64,000 nt of DNA from Dickeya dianthicola NCPPB 453 (lineage in GTDB: Bacteria > Pseudomonadota > Gammaproteobacteria > Enterobacterales > Enterobacteriaceae): NCBI RefSeq assembly GCF_000365305.1, contig NZ_CM001841.1:1047653-1111652 (forward strand), written 5' to 3'. A program made the translations under genes and the position numbers. This document shows, one piece after another, positions 60,959-64,000 of the stretch (its first letter is position 1; every line of letters starts with the position of its first letter). The notes beneath the pieces are model-generated. The model made no database searches. It saw only the letters and a list, made by a program, of their open reading frames with translations, and was not told where the DNA came from.

Positions 60959-63322
60959 ATGAACCCTGAGCGTTCCGAACGCATAGAAATCCCCGTATTG
61001 CCGTTGCGCGATGTGGTGGTTTATCCGCACATGGTCATTCCGTTGTTTGTTGGTCGGGAGAAATCAATTCGGTGCCTTGAAGCGGCTATGGATCACGACA
61101 AAAAGATCATGCTGGTGGCACAGAAAGAAGCCTCAACGGATGAGCCTGGTGTTAACGATCTTTTCTCGGTAGGGACGGTCGCCTCTATTCTTCAAATGCT
61201 GAAACTGCCTGATGGCACCGTGAAGGTGCTGGTGGAAGGCTTGCAGCGAGCGCGCATTACGACACTCTCTGACAGCGGAGAACATTTTGCGGCCCAGGCG
61301 GAATACCTGGAGTCGCCGGCAATTGAAGAGCGTGAGCAGGAAGTGCTCATGCGCACGGCCATCAATCAGTTTGAAGGCTACATCAAACTGAACAAGAAAA
61401 TTCCCCCTGAAGTATTAACATCTCTTAACAGTATTGATGATGCGGCGCGTCTTGCCGACACCATTGCCGCGCACATGCCGCTGAAGCTGGCGGACAAGCA
61501 GTCCGTGCTGGAAATGTCCGACGTGACCGAACGTCTGGAATACCTGATGGCGATGATGGAGTCCGAGATTGACCTGTTACAGGTGGAAAAACGGATCCGC
61601 GGCCGCGTCAAAAAACAGATGGAAAAAAGCCAGCGCGAGTATTACCTGAATGAGCAGATGAAGGCCATTCAGAAAGAGCTGGGAGAAATGGATGATGCGC
61701 CTGACGAACAAGAAGCGCTGAAACGCAAGATCGAATCCGCCAACATGCCGAAAGAGGCGCGGGAAAAAGCCGAAGCCGAGTTGCAAAAGCTGCGTATGAT
61801 GTCGCCGATGTCGGCTGAAGCAACCGTGGTGCGCAGCTATATTGACTGGATGGTGCAGGTACCGTGGCAGGTGCGCAGCAAAGTGAAGAAAGATCTGGTC
61901 AAAGCCCAAGAGATGCTGGACAGCGACCACTATGGTCTGGAACGCGTCAAGGAACGTATCCTCGAATATCTGGCGGTGCAGAGCCGGGTCAGCAAGATCA
62001 GAGGGCCGATCCTGTGTTTGGTCGGGCCGCCGGGGGTGGGTAAAACCTCTCTGGGCCAGTCGATCGCTAAAGCCACTGGTCGTAAATATGTGCGTATGGC
62101 GCTGGGCGGCGTGCGTGATGAAGCGGAAATTCGCGGCCACCGGCGTACCTACATCGGCTCTATGCCGGGTAAGCTGATTCAGAAGATGGCGAAAGTGGGG
62201 GTGAAAAACCCGCTGTTCCTGTTGGACGAAATCGACAAGATGTCCTCCGATATGCGTGGAGACCCAGCTTCCGCCTTGCTGGAAGTGCTGGATCCGGAAC
62301 AGAACGTGGCGTTTAACGATCACTATCTGGAAGTGGATTATGATCTGTCCGACGTGATGTTTGTGGCGACATCCAACTCCATGAATATTCCGGCGCCATT
62401 GCTGGATCGTATGGAAGTGATTCGTTTATCCGGTTATACCGAGGATGAAAAACTCAATATCGCTCGCCAGCATTTGTTGTCGAAGCAAATTGAGCGCAAC
62501 GCCTTGAAAAAAGGTGAACTGACGGTCGAGGACAGCGCCATTATCGGCATTATTCGCTATTACACCCGCGAGGCGGGGGTGCGTAGTCTGGAGCGCGAAA
62601 TCTCCAAGCTGTGCCGTAAAGCGGTAAAATCGTTGATGATGGATAAAGCGCTCAAGCATATCCAAATCACCGGCGACAATCTGAAGGAATATCTCGGCGT
62701 TCAACGTTACGATTATGGCCGGGCGGACGAAGAGAACCGCGTGGGCCAGGTAACGGGTCTAGCTTGGACGGAAGTGGGCGGTGACCTGTTGACCATTGAA
62801 ACCGCCAGCGTTCCGGGCAAAGGCAAGCTGACCTATACCGGTTCTCTGGGCGAGGTGATGCAGGAGTCGATTCAGGCAGCGCTGACCGTGGTGCGCGCCA
62901 GAGCCGAAAAGTTGGGGATCAATTCCGACTTTTATGAAAAACGCGATATCCATGTGCATGTGCCGGAAGGCGCGACGCCGAAAGATGGCCCAAGCGCCGG
63001 TATCGCCATGTGTACGGCATTGGTGTCCTGCTTGACCGGCAACCCGGTGCGCGCCGATGTGGCGATGACCGGTGAAATCACCCTGCGCGGGCTGGTGCTG
63101 CCGATTGGCGGGTTAAAAGAGAAACTGCTGGCTGCGCATCGCGGTGGGATCAAGACCGTGCTGATTCCGGAAGAGAACAAGCGCGATCTGGAAGAGATTC
63201 CGCAGAATGTGATTGCCGACCTGGATATTCACCCGGTCAAACGCATTGAGGAAGTGCTTACCATTGCTTTGCAGAACTCGCCTTATGGCATGGATGTGGT
63301 GAAGTCGGTAGCCAAAAAATAG
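60959..63322 (+). CDS. lon: ATP-dependent protease La (Lon)
   Basis: Soluble AAA+ protease for misfolded and regulatory proteins. 787 residues (784 in E. coli): N-terminal substrate domain ([20 protein letters not shown]), long coiled coil about 190-310, Walker [11 protein letters not shown], Walker [10 protein letters not shown], and the C-terminal Ser-Lys protease with Ser679 ([10 protein letters not shown]) and Lys722 ([11 protein letters not shown]). GAGAGAG precedes ATG 60959. Confidence 0.98.
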   Translation: MNPERSERIEIPVLPLRDVVVYPHMVIPLFVGREKSIRCLEAAMDHDKKIMLVAQKEASTDEPGVNDLFSVGTVASILQMLKLPDGTVKVLVEGLQRARITTLSDSGEHFAAQAEYLESPAIEEREQEVLMRTAINQFEGYIKLNKKIPPEVLTSLNSIDDAARLADTIAAHMPLKLADKQSVLEMSDVTERLEYLMAMMESEIDLLQVEKRIRGRVKKQMEKSQREYYLNEQMKAIQKELGEMDDAPDEQEALKRKIESANMPKEAREKAEAELQKLRMMSPMSAEATVVRSYIDWMVQVPWQVRSKVKKDLVKAQEMLDSDHYGLERVKERILEYLAVQSRVSKIRGPILCLVGPPGVGKTSLGQSIAKATGRKYVRMALGGVRDEAEIRGHRRTYIGSMPGKLIQKMAKVGVKNPLFLLDEIDKMSSDMRGDPASALLEVLDPEQNVAFNDHYLEVDYDLSDVMFVATSNSMNIPAPLLDRMEVIRLSGYTEDEKLNIARQHLLSKQIERNALKKGELTVEDSAIIGIIRYYTREAGVRSLEREISKLCRKAVKSLMMDKALKHIQITGDNLKEYLGVQRYDYGRADEENRVGQVTGLAWTEVGGDLLTIETASVPGKGKLTYTGSLGEVMQESIQAALTVVRARAEKLGINSDFYEKRDIHVHVPEGATPKDGPSAGIAMCTALVSCLTGNPVRADVAMTGEITLRGLVLPIGGLKEKLLAAHRGGIKTVLIPEENKRDLEEIPQNVIADLDIHPVKRIEEVLTIALQNSPYGMDVVKSVAKK

Positions 63323-63351
63323 TGACTTATCGCAAAAACCACTGAGAAAAT

Positions 63352-63390
63352 AAAGGCTGGTAAGTAAAATGATGCTTGCCAGCCTTTTTT
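63352..63390 (+). terminator. rho-independent terminator after lon
   Basis: AAAGGCTGGTAAG (from 63352) pairs with CTTGCCAGCCTTT (to about 63387, one mismatch), followed by a T run ending at 63390. 30 bp after the lon stop. Confidence 0.88.
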
Positions 63391-63516
63391 CGTGCCGCTA
63401 AGTTAGAGCACTGTTGAGCCTGCTGGCAGGTGACCTAAGGCTTGACTGAATTGATAAAGCTACGTGTTGCGCTGGGCGCTCTGGCGTAATAACAGTATTT
63501 CAGAGGGGATGAGAGA

Positions 63517-63789
63517 GTGAACAAGTCACAATTGATCGACAAGATTGCCGCAGATGCTGATATTTCCAAAGCGGCAGCAGGGCGTGTGTTGGATGCAATT
63601 ATTGGGTCTGTTACTGAATCTCTGAAAGCAGGAGATGACGTTGCTTTAGTCGGTTTTGGCACGTTCTCCGTGCGTGAGCGCGCAGCGCGCACCGGTCGTA
63701 ATCCGCAAACCGGGAAAGAAATCAGTATTCCGGCCGCCAAAGTACCGGGTTTCCGTGCCGGCAAGGCACTGAAAGACTCAGTGAATTGA
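63517..63789 (+). CDS. hupB: DNA-binding protein HU-beta
   Basis: Histone-like nucleoid protein that bends and compacts DNA, active as homodimer or with HupA. 90 residues starting [22 protein letters not shown]; the DNA-binding beta arm is [20 protein letters not shown] with the intercalating Pro in RNPQTG, and the end is [15 protein letters not shown] start at 63517 preceded by AGAGGGGATGAGA. Monocistronic by its terminator. Confidence 0.98.
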   Translation: MNKSQLIDKIAADADISKAAAGRVLDAIIGSVTESLKAGDDVALVGFGTFSVRERAARTGRNPQTGKEISIPAAKVPGFRAGKALKDSVN

Positions 63790-63872
63790 TGATTAAGTAG
63801 CAAAATCTGAGGTGGGACGGTTTTCCAGTCCAAACAACTACCTGACTCAACGTGATGGGTAGGGTAAGATAT

Positions 63873-63905
63873 AAGGCGCATCATGCTATGGTGTGCCTTT
63901 TTTTT
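63873..63905 (+). terminator. rho-independent terminator after hupB
   Basis: AAGGCGCATCA (63873-63883), loop TGCTA, TGGTGTGCCTT (63889-63899, two G-T pairs), then a T run to 63905. Confidence 0.85.
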
Positions 63906-64000
63906 ACAGGCCCTTAAGATTACTGTTATCAGGCAAATACTTGATGCGCCCTAGCCGAGTGCGGCTATAGCAGTAGCCTGGAGGCATGGCTACGGCCTGC
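63906..64000. other. window end: two adjacent hairpins, no gene
   Basis: TAGCCG/CGGCTA (63952-63957 and 63962-63967, loop AGTG) is followed by GTAGCC/GGCTAC (63973-63978 and 63988-63993). By synteny ppiD would begin beyond the window, so this may be its leader. Confidence 0.5.

Overview
The window reads as chromosome of a soft-rot enterobacterium of the genus Dickeya (Pectobacteriaceae, formerly Erwinia chrysanthemi). The proteins match Enterobacterales orthologues nearly end to end. The L-asparaginase and shikimate kinase look like the well-studied E. chrysanthemi enzymes as I remember them, and the gene order follows the E. coli aroL-to-hupB segment. This is core genome: I see no prophage, integron, CRISPR array, complete IS element, tRNA or rRNA.

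Layout. 1-5 kb: a truncated lipoprotein hydrolase, a short MetE-like methyltransferase, periplasmic asparaginase, aroL and ppnP. 5-9.4 kb: an ERIC repeat, a chemoreceptor with a dCache amino-acid motif, rdgC and mak. 9.4-19.2 kb: sbcDC facing phoBR, with a Pho box before phoB and a one-base frameshift in phoR, then a PstS-like protein and a second MetE-like gene behind a MetJ-type operator. 19.6-24 kb: brnQ, proY, a 2-Cys peroxiredoxin and acpH. 24-30.4 kb: queA, tgt, yajC, secD, secF and yajI (queuosine synthesis and protein export). 30.5-33.5 kb: mgtA with a proline-rich MgtL-type leader peptide too short for ordinary gene finding. 33.7-44.3 kb: nrdR, ribD, ribH, nusB, thiL, pgpA, then dxs-ispA-xseB facing thiI, then yajL and panE (riboflavin, thiamine, isoprenoid and pantothenate supply). 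44.4-48.5 kb: yajQ, a Tat-signal aldo/keto reductase with a secreted NTF2-like partner, and yajR. 48.7-53.5 kb: the cyoABCDE terminal oxidase. 53.9-56.7 kb: ampG, yajG and bolA. 57-63.8 kb: tig, clpP, clpX, lon and hupB, with sigma-32-type promoters before clpP and lon.

Working together: phoB, phoR and the PstS-like protein form a phosphate-sensing unit. yajC-secD-secF drive export. tig-clpPX-lon form a protein quality-control block under heat-shock control. mgtL and its stem-loops should gate mgtA expression in response to magnesium.

The most distinctive feature is not a gene. At least thirteen gene boundaries carry short tandem duplications (units of 13-21 bp, two to five copies). Some run into coding sequence and change the proY N terminus and the tgt C terminus. 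Other points worth a second look are the phoR homopolymer frameshift, the MgtL-like leader, the Tat-exported aldo/keto reductase pair, and the two short MetE paralogues of which only one has a MetJ-type operator.
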